Of a stretch of 64,000 bases of DNA, positions 33,819-42,062 are shown one piece after another. Positions within the stretch are counted from its first letter, which is position 1; the number at the start of each line of letters is the position of its first letter. The notes under the pieces were generated by a model. The model searched no databases. It was not told the DNA's origin and saw only the letters and a program-made list of their open reading frames with translations. A program made the position numbers and the translations under genes. This DNA is from Desulfoplanes formicivorans. GTDB taxonomy: Bacteria; Desulfobacterota; Desulfovibrionia; Desulfovibrionales; Desulfomicrobiaceae. Location: positions 194,138 through 258,137 of the forward strand of contig NZ_BDFE01000020.1 of assembly GCF_001748225.1 (NCBI RefSeq). The letters run 5' to 3'.

Positions 33819-35017
33819 AATCCATCGTGTATATGGATCATGCTGCGGCAACGCCGGTCGCGCCCCAGGTGATCGAGGCCATGCTGCCTTTTTTCGACCG
33901 TGAGTTTGCCAATCCCTCCACGGTCTATGATCTTGGTTTCAAGGCCAAGGGCGTTGTGGACGAGCAGCGGGCCCGGGTGGCAGAACTGATCAATGCCGAG
34001 CCCGAGGAAATCCTGTTTACGGCTTCAGGGGCCGAGGCCAACAATCTGGCCATCAAGGGAAGCGTGTTTGCGTCCTACGGGAAAAAAGACCGTATCATCA
34101 CCTCCGCCATTGAACATCATTCGGTTCTCAACTCGGCCCGTTTTTTCGAACGGCTGGGGTATGAGGTGGCTGTGCTGCCCGTGGATGCGTCGGGGGTGGT
34201 CGATCCCAAACACCTTCACAAGATTCTGGACAACGATGCCTCACGAGTGGCCCTGGTTTCGGTGATGCATGGTAACGCTGAAATCGGCACGCTGGAACAC
34301 ATTGAGGCTCTTGCCGCCCTGTGTCACCAGTACGGTGTTCTTTTCCACACCGATGCCGCGGCCACTGTGGGAAATATTCCCGTGGATGTGAAGGACCTGG
34401 GCGTGGACCTGCTGACCATCTCGGGACCGGCCTTTGGTGCGCCCAAAGGAACAGGGGCTTTGTATTTTCGCAGGAATACCCGGCTCATGCCCCTGGTCCA
34501 TGGTGGTATTCAGGAACGGGGGCGCAGGGCCGGGACGGAAAATGTTCCGGGAATCGTGGGGCTTGGCACGGCTGCATCCCTGGCACGAAACGGGCTGGCC
34601 GAGCGCATGGCCCTGCTTGAGGAATTGCGGGACAGGTTGATTACAGGTGTTGTTGAACGTGTTCCGCATGTGGTTTGCACGGGTCATCCCCGGATGCGAT
34701 TGCCCGGGCATGCAAGTTTCTGCATAGAGGCGGTTGAAGGGGAAGCCCTGATCTACATGCTCAGCCGCGAGGGAATCTACGCCAATACCGGTTCAGCGTG
34801 CGCCTCCAAGGCGTTGAAGATTTCGCCCGTTCTTGGCGCTTTGGGCGTGCCCGCGGCAACTGCCCAGGGATCGGTGGTCTTCACCCTGAACGAGACCAAT
34901 ACGCCGGAAGAGGTGGACTATGTACTGGAAAAACTTCCGCAGGTGGTTGCAACATTGCGGGCCATGTCGCCCATCTGGAAGGATGGTGCTCCTGTAAAAG
35001 ACGGAGGACATGCATGA
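33815..35017 (+). CDS. IscS/NifS-like protein lacking the PLP-binding lysine
   Basis: 400 residues, full length, fold-type I aminotransferase class V. N-terminus VYMDHAAATPVAPQVIEAML and the catalytic-Cys loop NTGSACASKAL (Cys at about 328) are conserved. The PLP Schiff-base region, normally S-A-H-K-x-x-G-P-K-G, reads S203-G-P-A206-F-G-A-P-K-G: Ala replaces the lysine and Pro the histidine. The Gln that contacts PLP (HVDAxQS) is also Ala (HTDAAAT). Archaeoglobus fulgidus IscS has Asp at the same Lys and Ala at the Gln, is not a desulfurase, and still supplies a Cys ligand to the IscU cluster. This protein is probably of that kind. Coupled to tusA-like and rrf2 genes by ATGA overlaps. Confidence 0.88.
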   Translation: MKSIVYMDHAAATPVAPQVIEAMLPFFDREFANPSTVYDLGFKAKGVVDEQRARVAELINAEPEEILFTASGAEANNLAIKGSVFASYGKKDRIITSAIEHHSVLNSARFFERLGYEVAVLPVDASGVVDPKHLHKILDNDASRVALVSVMHGNAEIGTLEHIEALAALCHQYGVLFHTDAAATVGNIPVDVKDLGVDLLTISGPAFGAPKGTGALYFRRNTRLMPLVHGGIQERGRRAGTENVPGIVGLGTAASLARNGLAERMALLEELRDRLITGVVERVPHVVCTGHPRMRLPGHASFCIEAVEGEALIYMLSREGIYANTGSACASKALKISPVLGALGVPAATAQGSVVFTLNETNTPEEVDYVLEKLPQVVATLRAMSPIWKDGAPVKDGGHA

Positions 35018-35409
35018 AGATAACCACACGCAGCCGATACGGCACCCGCCTCATGGTGGAGCTTGCCCTGCGTTGGGGAGGGCCGCCCGTGCAGCTGGGA
35101 GGAATTGCCAAACAGGGAGATCTTCCTGTCAAATATCTTGAACAGCTCATTATTCCCCTGAAGCGGGGCGGGCTCATCAAGAGCACCCGGGGACCCAGCG
35201 GAGGCTATTCCCTGGCATATCCTCCGGAAAGGATCACCATCTGGGATATTGTCAAGGAACTTGAAGGAACCGAGGGCGTGGCGCCCTGTGTGGCTGATCC
35301 CATGTCGTGTACCAAGAGCAGGGAGTGTCCCACGCGGGATGTCTGGACCAAGGTGGCTCGGGCCATTGAAGAACAGTTAACCTCCATTGCCCTGTCGGAT
35401 CTGCTTTGA
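35014..35409 (+). CDS. Rrf2-family (IscR-like) transcriptional regulator
   Basis: 131 residues from ATG 35014 (GGAGG upstream), overlapping the IscS-like stop by 4 bp. Winged-helix N-terminus KITTRSRYGTRLMVELAL, recognition region IAKQGDLPVKYLEQLI and wing KSTRGPSGGYSLAYPPE. Three Cys near residues 90-104 (C-x7-C-x5-C: CVADPMSC, then SREC) match the cluster-ligand spacing of IscR-type regulators. It likely senses iron-sulfur status and controls this operon. Confidence 0.9.
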   Translation: MKITTRSRYGTRLMVELALRWGGPPVQLGGIAKQGDLPVKYLEQLIIPLKRGGLIKSTRGPSGGYSLAYPPERITIWDIVKELEGTEGVAPCVADPMSCTKSRECPTRDVWTKVARAIEEQLTSIALSDLL

Positions 35410-35443
35410 GAGAGCAGGGCTTGCGAACCATCGGAGACAATAT

Positions 35444-35890
35444 ATGTACTCGGAAAAAGTCATGCAGCATTTTGCAACCCCTCAGAATGTGGGGGTGATT
35501 GAGGATGCCGACGGTGTCGGTGAAGTAGGCAATCCCGTGTGCGGCGACATGATGACCTTTTACATCAAGGTCAACAACGGGAAAATCGAAGATGTCAAAT
35601 ACCAGACCTTTGGGTGTGTTGCCGCCATTGCCGTGTCGAGCCAGGTGAGCGAGCTGGTCAAGGGCAAGACCCTGGAAGAAGCCAAGTCTTTGACCAAAGG
35701 GGTTGTTGCCGAGGCACTGGGAGGCTTGCCCAAACAGAAAATGCATTGTTCCAACCTGGGTGCCGATGCCCTGGCCCGGGCCATTCATGATTATGAAACC
35801 AGGACTCATGGGCAACATCCCTGTCCTCACCGCGAGAATCAGACAGCCGGGTGTACCCAGGGGTGTTGTGATACAGGAGAAATCTCATGA
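35444..35890 (+). CDS. IscU/NifU-type iron-sulfur cluster scaffold
   Basis: 148 residues from ATG 35444 (GGAG 7 bp upstream). The three scaffold cysteines are Cys33 (VCGDMM, with the adjacent Asp35), Cys58 (TFGCVAAIAVSS) and Cys102 (KMHCSNLGADAL). After the domain, about 25 extra residues form a Cys-rich tail (HPCPHR, then GCTQGCCDTG) not found in plain IscU. It builds 2Fe-2S/4Fe-4S clusters with the IscS-like partner. Its stop overlaps the MOSC gene by 4 bp. Confidence 0.92.
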   Translation: MYSEKVMQHFATPQNVGVIEDADGVGEVGNPVCGDMMTFYIKVNNGKIEDVKYQTFGCVAAIAVSSQVSELVKGKTLEEAKSLTKGVVAEALGGLPKQKMHCSNLGADALARAIHDYETRTHGQHPCPHRENQTAGCTQGCCDTGEIS

Positions 35891-36315
35891 AAGTTGTCTC
35901 CATTGCGTTAAGCGCGGAAAAAGGAACCAGAAAAACTCCCGTGACAACAGCCAACCTGATCGCTGAACACGGGCTAGAGGGCGACGCTCATGCAGGGAAA
36001 TGGCATCGCCAGGTTAGCTTTTTGGCCGGGGAGGATATCCAGGCTGCCAGAGACCGGGGGATCGATGTGGATTTTGGTGATTTTGCCGAAAATATTGGCA
36101 CCCAGGGAGTGGACTGGCCGTCCCTGCCTGTGGGCACCCGGGTGCGTCTTGGCAAGGATGTTCTGGTGGAAGTGACCCAGATTGGGAAGAAATGTCATGT
36201 GAAATGTGCCATTTATGAGCTTGCTGGCGAATGTATCATGCCCAAGCGGGGTGTTTTTGCCCGGGTCCTGCATGGCGGCCAGTTGAGCATTGGGGATCCC
36301 ATCACCATTGAGTGA
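35887..36315 (+). CDS. MOSC-domain protein
   Basis: 142 residues, single domain. Conserved Cys region IGKKCHVKCAIYELAGECIM and the GDAHAGKWHRQVSFLA motif are typical of short stand-alone MOSC proteins. MOSC domains bind sulfur or molybdenum cofactor, as in MoCo sulfurase. Translational overlap with the IscU-like gene suggests that it uses sulfur from the same cluster, for example in MoCo or W-cofactor maturation. This role is inferred. Confidence 0.88.
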   Translation: MKVVSIALSAEKGTRKTPVTTANLIAEHGLEGDAHAGKWHRQVSFLAGEDIQAARDRGIDVDFGDFAENIGTQGVDWPSLPVGTRVRLGKDVLVEVTQIGKKCHVKCAIYELAGECIMPKRGVFARVLHGGQLSIGDPITIE

Positions 36316-36340
36316 TGGATCCAGAGTCTTCTTAAACTTC

Positions 36341-36386
36341 AGAGCACAAAAAAGGCGAACCTGTTGGTTCGCCTTTTTTGTGCTCT
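36341..36386. terminator. Bidirectional terminator between convergent operons
   Basis: Perfect 21-bp stem (36341-36361 with 36366-36386) and a TGTT loop, with A-run and T-run inside the arms, so it works in both directions. It ends the iron-sulfur operon and the phosphotransacetylase-like gene. Confidence 0.92.
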
Positions 36387-36407
36387 GGCAAGGGCAATGT
36401 AGGGAGG

Positions 36408-37472
36408 TTAGAGGCCCAGGCCTTCTTTGATGGCCTGAAAGTCCACATTAGAATTGATGATCTGGGTGGCCTGGTTGATTTTGACAATGTCCCTGAGCTT
36501 GTGGCTGACTTGGATGTTTTCCATCTTTTTGGCCACGGTATACGTATCATCCCTGACCACAATGATGGGTACGCCCAGAATTTCCGAACGGGTCAGGATG
36601 ATGTCGTTGGGATAGAGATTGCCGGTGAGGATGAGGCAGGGCGCGCCGCCTTCAAGAGCCACGAGCTGAACATCGGAACGGTCGCCGCCAACAATGATGG
36701 CGGCGTTTTTGTTTTTCTTGAAATGGGTCATGAAGTTTTCCACCTGCATGGTGCCGATGAGAAAGCTTTCCACGATCTTGTCCGCCTTGGAACTGACAGA
36801 GATGATCTTGCCGCCCAGGCGGTTGGAAAGATCCCTGATGGTGATGGCGCGCATGATGGCATCCGGTGGGATGATCCCGAGCACCTTGACCCCGTTGTTT
36901 TCCAGAAAGGGTTTGATCACGTTTTGGACTTCGTCCATGACATGCAGGGGAATGTCATTGAAGATGACCCCGATAAGGGAATCCCCCAGACTTTCCTTGG
37001 CGCTCATGAGGTAATCGTAATTGAGTTCCTTGGAATAGCGGTCAATGAGAATGGTTTTCAGCCCCAGCAGTTTGGCCACGGTGGGGCCGTCCACACCGCA
37101 GTACTTGCCGGAATGGAGAAAGCTTCCTGAACCGCCCATGACCATGATGTCCACGTCTTTGCTGAGCTGTTCGTAGGCCTGTCTGATTTTGAGAATGGGG
37201 GTTCCGCATTGACCTGCAAGGGCCTTGGTCTTGAAGTCGTGGGTGATGACAACCGGGGTAACCAGGGTCGGGTCTTCGTTCAGCCCGAGGACTTCCTGCA
37301 GAAAGAAGGCATCCTCGTCGCCGACCTTTTCACCGGCCTTGCCTGGAACCGCGCCCACGGGTTTCATGTACCCGACCTTGAGGCCGTCCTTTTGAAATTT
37401 CATACCCAAAGACAGGGCGATCATGTTTTTCCCGGCGTATCCAGTGGTCGATCCTATGTAGAGTCCAATCAT
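36408..37472 (-). CDS. Phosphotransacetylase-family protein with P-loop and DRTGG domains
   Basis: 354 residues. N-terminal BioD-like P-loop domain (IGSTTGYAGKNMIALSLG, then VGYMKPVG), middle DRTGG domain (GGDRSDVQLVALEGGAPCLILTG). It has the regulatory half of long phosphotransacetylases but not the catalytic PTA_PTB domain. It stands next to the ADP-forming acetyl-CoA synthetase on the same strand, so it may regulate or partner acetate/acetyl-CoA interconversion. GGGGG lies 8 bp before the ATG. Confidence 0.88.
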   Translation of the reverse strand: MIGLYIGSTTGYAGKNMIALSLGMKFQKDGLKVGYMKPVGAVPGKAGEKVGDEDAFFLQEVLGLNEDPTLVTPVVITHDFKTKALAGQCGTPILKIRQAYEQLSKDVDIMVMGGSGSFLHSGKYCGVDGPTVAKLLGLKTILIDRYSKELNYDYLMSAKESLGDSLIGVIFNDIPLHVMDEVQNVIKPFLENNGVKVLGIIPPDAIMRAITIRDLSNRLGGKIISVSSKADKIVESFLIGTMQVENFMTHFKKNKNAAIIVGGDRSDVQLVALEGGAPCLILTGNLYPNDIILTRSEILGVPIIVVRDDTYTVAKKMENIQVSHKLRDIVKINQATQIINSNVDFQAIKEGLGL

Positions 37473-37622
37473 ATCTGCCCCCTTTGTCGTGTGTGTTCAG
37501 GAAATTGGGTATGGAAATAACGGAAAATCACTGACGAATACACAACCTATGACACATTTTTACGGCAATCCCAAGGGAAATGCATGGGAAAAACGGTGAT
37601 TGGCCGGGCGGTTTTGGTCGTT

Positions 37623-37661
37623 GGACGTATCCCCGGGGTGATTGGCGACGGGGGTACGTCC
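37623..37661. repeat. Inverted repeat between acetyl-CoA synthetase and PTA-like genes
   Basis: GGACGTATCCCC (37623-37634) and GGGGGTACGTCC (37650-37661), one G-T/mismatch pair, 15-bp loop. No T-run follows. It lies in the 218-bp gap between the two minus-strand genes and could limit readthrough or stabilise the upstream message. Confidence 0.45.
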
Positions 37662-37690
37662 CTTCTGGACCCGCACCCGACCTGACCTGG

Positions 37691-39805
37691 TTACGTGTGC
37701 AGGGAGATGCGGACATCAGCCACCACGGCCTTGTCCTTGTTCACCAAAACGGGGTTGAATTCCGCTTCGTAGATCTCGGGAAAGTCCAGAGACAGTCTGG
37801 ACATGATGAGCAGGATGTTTTCAATGGCCGCGAAATCAACGGACCGTTCTCCGCGAACTCCCTTGAGGAGCATGTAGGAACGTATTTCCCGGATGATATT
37901 GTGGGCGTCTTCGCGGCTTAATGGGGCCAGTCTGAAGGCAATATCCTTCAACACTTCCACATAGATGCCGCCCAGCCCGAACATGATCAGCGGGCCGAAC
38001 TGATCATCGCGCTTGAATCCGATGATGATTTCCTTGGCGCCCTTGGGTGCCATTTCCTGAACCAGACAACCGGTAATCATGGCCTCGGGTCGCATGCGCT
38101 GTGCCCTGGACGTGATGTCCATGAAGGCATCCCGGACCGCATCGGCGTCCTTCAAGCCGACCTTGACCCCTCCCACATCACTTTTATGGGATATCTGGGG
38201 CGATGCAATCTTCAGCACAACCGGGTAGCCGATGTCCTCGGCAAAGGTCACTGCGTCGTCGCTGGTGCGGGCAAGTCCGGTGCGCGGAACCGGCAGGTTG
38301 TAGGCCTGGAGAATCTCCTGGGCCTGGAATTCCACGATTTCGTCCGCCCCCCGGGCAATGGTTCCGGAAATGACTGCTGCTGCCCGGTCCCTGTCCCGCT
38401 GGATTTCGGGAATGACCGGCTCGGCCTTGTTCTGCCATTCATGGTACTTGTACATGGCTTCCAGGCTTTCAATGGCGGGTTCCGGAAAGATATAGCAGGG
38501 CAGACCGGCCTCCTGGAGCATCTTCTGACCGTCGGAGATCCGTTTCTTGCCCATGAAACAGGGGAAGACCGGTTTGTCCGTGGTCTTGGCCACGTCGATA
38601 ATGGCCTGGGTAATGTTTTCCAGATCATCAGCGGCTGTGGAAGTGGGGGTGAGCATGACCAGGACGGCGTGAATGTTTTCGTCCCGCAAGACGATATCCA
38701 GGGAACTTCCAAAGGCCTGGGCATTGGCGTCCCCGGCAATGTCAATGGGATTGTACAGGGAAGCGTACGGGGGCAGGACTTCCTTGAGCTTGCTCACCGT
38801 GGTCGGGCTCAGCGAGGCCATGTTCAGGGCCGAGCGTTCGCAGGCGTCAGCAGCCATGATGCCTGGCCCACCGGCATTGGTGACAATGGCCAGGTTGGGG
38901 CCCTTGGGCAGGGGCTGCAGGGAAAAGGCCTGGGCCAGATTGAACAGGGTGGAGATGGACCTGGCCCGGATGACACCTGCCTGGTTGAACGCCGCCGAGT
39001 AGGCGTTGTCCGATCCTGCAATGGCGCCGGTGTGGGACGAGGCGGCTTTGGCTCCGGCCGAGGTTGTTCCGGACTTGACCATGATCACGGGTTTTCGGGC
39101 CGTGACCTTGCGGGCCGTGCGGATGAATTCCTCACCGGCCGTGATATTTTCAATATAGCCGAGCACCACCTTGGTCTCCGGATCATTGCCCAGATATTCG
39201 AGCATGTGGCTTTCCGAGAGCACGGCCTTGTTGCCAAGACTGATGAATTTGGAAAAGCCGACATTTTCTCCCAAAGCCCAATCCAGGATGGAGGAACACA
39301 GGGCGCCGGATTGGGAGAAAAAGGCGATGCTTCCGGGCAGGGGTTTGCCCGAGGCAAACGAGGCGTTCACCTTGCCCCCGATATTGATCATTCCCAGACA
39401 GTTGGGTCCGATGAGGGCGATATGATGCTTTGTACAGATTTCGGCCACCTGCTGTTCGAGCTTGTAGCCTTCGTGTCCCACTTCCTTGAACCCGGCCGTG
39501 ATGATGATGGCCGATCTGGTCTTGATCTCGGCCAGTTGTTCCAGAGCCTGGACCACGAATTGTTTGGGAATGGTCAAAACAGCCAGGTCGAGTCCCACAG
39601 GCAGGTCGTTGATGGATTTGGTCACGGGCAGACCCAGTATGGTATCACTCTTGGGATTCACCGGGATCAGGGTTCCCTGATACTCCGCCTGGATCATGTT
39701 GTGGAGGATGGTATGCCCGACCTTGCCCGGAACCGAGGAGGCTCCGATAACAGCAACGGTCTTGGGATTGAACAGTGCGTGAAGGTCGTACTTGGATTCG
39801 ATCAT
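37691..39805 (-). CDS. ADP-forming acetyl-CoA synthetase (acetate-CoA ligase family), fused alpha-beta
   Basis: 704 residues. Order: CoA-binding Rossmann domain (VAVIGASSVPGKVGHTIL), succinyl-CoA-ligase-like domains with the phosphohistidine loop SSHTGAIAGSD (about 255), then an ATP-grasp domain (residues about 480-704; YPVVLKIASPQISHKSDVGGV). It interconverts acetyl-CoA, ADP and phosphate with acetate, CoA and ATP, conserving energy when organic acids are oxidised incompletely to acetate. No operon partner upstream; the PTA-like gene follows after 218 bp. Confidence 0.93.
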   Translation of the reverse strand: MIESKYDLHALFNPKTVAVIGASSVPGKVGHTILHNMIQAEYQGTLIPVNPKSDTILGLPVTKSINDLPVGLDLAVLTIPKQFVVQALEQLAEIKTRSAIIITAGFKEVGHEGYKLEQQVAEICTKHHIALIGPNCLGMINIGGKVNASFASGKPLPGSIAFFSQSGALCSSILDWALGENVGFSKFISLGNKAVLSESHMLEYLGNDPETKVVLGYIENITAGEEFIRTARKVTARKPVIMVKSGTTSAGAKAASSHTGAIAGSDNAYSAAFNQAGVIRARSISTLFNLAQAFSLQPLPKGPNLAIVTNAGGPGIMAADACERSALNMASLSPTTVSKLKEVLPPYASLYNPIDIAGDANAQAFGSSLDIVLRDENIHAVLVMLTPTSTAADDLENITQAIIDVAKTTDKPVFPCFMGKKRISDGQKMLQEAGLPCYIFPEPAIESLEAMYKYHEWQNKAEPVIPEIQRDRDRAAAVISGTIARGADEIVEFQAQEILQAYNLPVPRTGLARTSDDAVTFAEDIGYPVVLKIASPQISHKSDVGGVKVGLKDADAVRDAFMDITSRAQRMRPEAMITGCLVQEMAPKGAKEIIIGFKRDDQFGPLIMFGLGGIYVEVLKDIAFRLAPLSREDAHNIIREIRSYMLLKGVRGERSVDFAAIENILLIMSRLSLDFPEIYEAEFNPVLVNKDKAVVADVRISLHT

Positions 39806-40464
39806 GGAAATGCTCGCTTGTCAGGGTTGGCTGATGAACGGAGGGTGAACATAAGGATATGCCTTGGGGAGATGGGACGTTTGCTTCACCCATGGCAGCC
39901 CCTTACACCTTTGAGGAGGTTCCTGCAATTTCGGATTTTGAAGGACATTCGGTCTGAAAGCCGGTTCTAAGGGACACGGCATGCAAGCGGACAGCACCGT
40001 AACCATGCCTGAAACCAAAGACCTGTGCAACCGGTGCAGCCAAACAAAACGGAACACATTTCAGTACCTGGTGTGGGGTGAAGGCGGGAGAAAATGCTGG
40101 GATGGGGAGGCCGACACAAGGGAGAACCCTTGCAACGCGTCTGGATCGTTTTTCCCTTGCGGATCGTGGCGGGTCGGCCCGGGACCAGTTGGCCATCAGA
40201 TGGGTTTGACAAGAGGTTTGAGCTGACGATCCGAAGGGTCAGGAGGTCATGCGGCAGACACGATCCGTTGAAGTGCTTCCATGAGGCGGGTGGTCTGAGG
40301 GATTGCGGTCACAGGATAAGAAACCGCATTGTGTCCGCTTGTGCCCGGGGACAAGGCCCCGGCAGGGGTTGCCTCCTGGCATTTCCCGGAAGTCGAGGGT
40401 TGCCAGCGTCCAGCATGCACCAAGGTGGTGAGATTCCGGGCGAAAAAGAGGTTTTCGGTGCAGG
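39806..40464. other. 659-bp region without a recognisable gene
   Basis: It lies between the acetyl-CoA synthetase start and the GGDEF stop. Several overlapping 60-130 codon frames exist on both strands, none with a ribosome-binding site, family motif or consistent codon bias. One plus-strand frame at 39981-40226 has a CNRC pair but nothing more. No RNA gene recognised. The synthetase promoter must lie at 39806-40000. Confidence 0.45.
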
Positions 40465-41985
40465 CTATCGCGCATCGTTGACGCAACAGGAATGCTCTTG
40501 CATGGGAGCGGATCTGCAGACCATGTTTCTGCCGCTGGTTTTGGCCTTGTACAAGGCCTGATCCGCAAGACTGACAAGATACTCGGCCGGTTTGAGCATG
40601 CGAGGCTTGATGGATGAAATGCCTATGCACGCTGTGATCTGGAAGGAATGATCATTATACCTGAATGTGTGGGCAGCGATTTCCTGACGGATTCTTTCGG
40701 CCAGGATCCAGGCATTTTTTTCCTCGGTATGGGGAAGAATGATCACGAATTCCTCACCCCCGTACCGGGCCGGAAAATCGCAGTCACGGATGGCGTTTCG
40801 CAGGATGTCGGCCACTTCACGCAGGACCATGTCGCCGGCCAGGTGCCCGTACTTGTCGTTGATCTGCTTGAAATGGTCCAGATCAAGCATGAGCAGGCTT
40901 AATTCGTGCTGATATCGTTGATGCCGGTGGAGTTCCTTGACGATCTGTTTCTCAAAGTTCTGACGGTTGTTGATGCGGGTCAGGCCGTCGTGGTCAGCCT
41001 GGTTTTGCATGCGACGATACAGCAGGGCATTTCTGAGGGCCAGGGCCAAATGATTGCCCACGGCCTGCAATACCTTGACCCGATCACGTCCGAGCAATGC
41101 TGCCTTGGGAGAGACGATAAAAAGAATGCCAAAGGTCTTGTCATTCCAGATCATGGGGAGCTTGATCATGTTTCCCTGGTCGGGAAGACCAACTTCATGA
41201 AACAATGTCTGGTCATGCTCCAATGATTCCACGTGGTAGGTCTTAATGGAGTGTCTTGTGGTGCGCTCTGCCTGGTCCAGAAGATACCCTACCCATTCTT
41301 TGCCCTGCTGTTTGTCGAGATTGGGAGGGGTGAATATCTCAGCGGACAAAAATGCCGGGGCATCAATGTTCCAAAATACGCCCATGATGGATGTGACCTC
41401 AAGTAAAATGTTCAGGTCACGTCCAGCTTGACTGATGATGGTTCCCGGGTCCAGGCTTTTGCTTGCTTTGGTGAGGATTTTGTTTAAGAAATCAAGCTGC
41501 TCGTTTTTACGGGCCAAAAGCTCTCTTTCCAGGATGATTTCATTGGCCATGTTGTAAAGATCGTCGCACATGAGAAGCATTTCACGTGTCTTTTTCAAAC
41601 AGGTGTTCAGCTTGTCAGTGGTTAGCGGCATGCGTAGGGCACATATGAACTGCTGGGACACGATCTCTTCAATATCGTATCGCACATGATGATCGTTTTC
41701 TTCCAACATCAGGACCAGCCTGCAGGCCTCACTGGTGGAGACGATGCGTCGTTGCGCCTTGGACATGCCTGCCCAGGCCTTTTGGGTGATGAGTGTCAGA
41801 CATGCCTCGTGAGGCCTGTGTTGCAAGGCGTTTGTCAGTTCGTTGACGGTTTGGTGCTGGATTCGAATATTGTAGGGGATCGGGTGAAGCGCGGCTTGTA
41901 TTTCGTCATTCTTCATCCCGACAATCCAGATACGTTCTTCTCTGTCTGATTCCGGAGGTGTCATCATGGTCAGGGGCATGTGCAT
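40465..41985 (-). CDS. GAF-GGDEF diguanylate cyclase
   Basis: 506 residues from ATG 41985, with AAGGA 6 bp upstream. The N-terminal 140 residues look like a degenerate receiver-type domain (RIWIVGMKNDEIQAAL, no phospho-acceptor Asp recognised). A coiled linker (about 150-175), a GAF-like domain (about 180-320) and GGDEF (residues about 335-490) follow. Active site RYGGEEF and I-site RDCD five residues upstream are intact, so it should make c-di-GMP with product inhibition. No membrane segment: a cytoplasmic enzyme. Divergent from the glycosyltransferase pair, with 77 bp between starts. Confidence 0.9.
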   Translation of the reverse strand: MHMPLTMMTPPESDREERIWIVGMKNDEIQAALHPIPYNIRIQHQTVNELTNALQHRPHEACLTLITQKAWAGMSKAQRRIVSTSEACRLVLMLEENDHHVRYDIEEIVSQQFICALRMPLTTDKLNTCLKKTREMLLMCDDLYNMANEIILERELLARKNEQLDFLNKILTKASKSLDPGTIISQAGRDLNILLEVTSIMGVFWNIDAPAFLSAEIFTPPNLDKQQGKEWVGYLLDQAERTTRHSIKTYHVESLEHDQTLFHEVGLPDQGNMIKLPMIWNDKTFGILFIVSPKAALLGRDRVKVLQAVGNHLALALRNALLYRRMQNQADHDGLTRINNRQNFEKQIVKELHRHQRYQHELSLLMLDLDHFKQINDKYGHLAGDMVLREVADILRNAIRDCDFPARYGGEEFVIILPHTEEKNAWILAERIRQEIAAHTFRYNDHSFQITACIGISSIKPRMLKPAEYLVSLADQALYKAKTSGRNMVCRSAPMQEHSCCVNDAR

Positions 41986-42062
41986 GTTCAATCCTTAAGG
42001 GAGCTGTGTTTTGAAGAGAGAAAAATGACGCCGAAATTTTCTATGCAATGAAAGGGCCATGT

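Noticed and set aside
38186-39970. 594-codon plus-strand open frame
   Set aside because: Antisense to the acetyl-CoA synthetase, whose domains are unmistakable; Gly/Asp-rich nonsense product.
39981-40226. 81-codon plus-strand frame with a CNRC pair, considered as a small zinc-ribbon protein
   Set aside because: Only one Cys pair, no ribosome-binding site, and the rest has no coding character.
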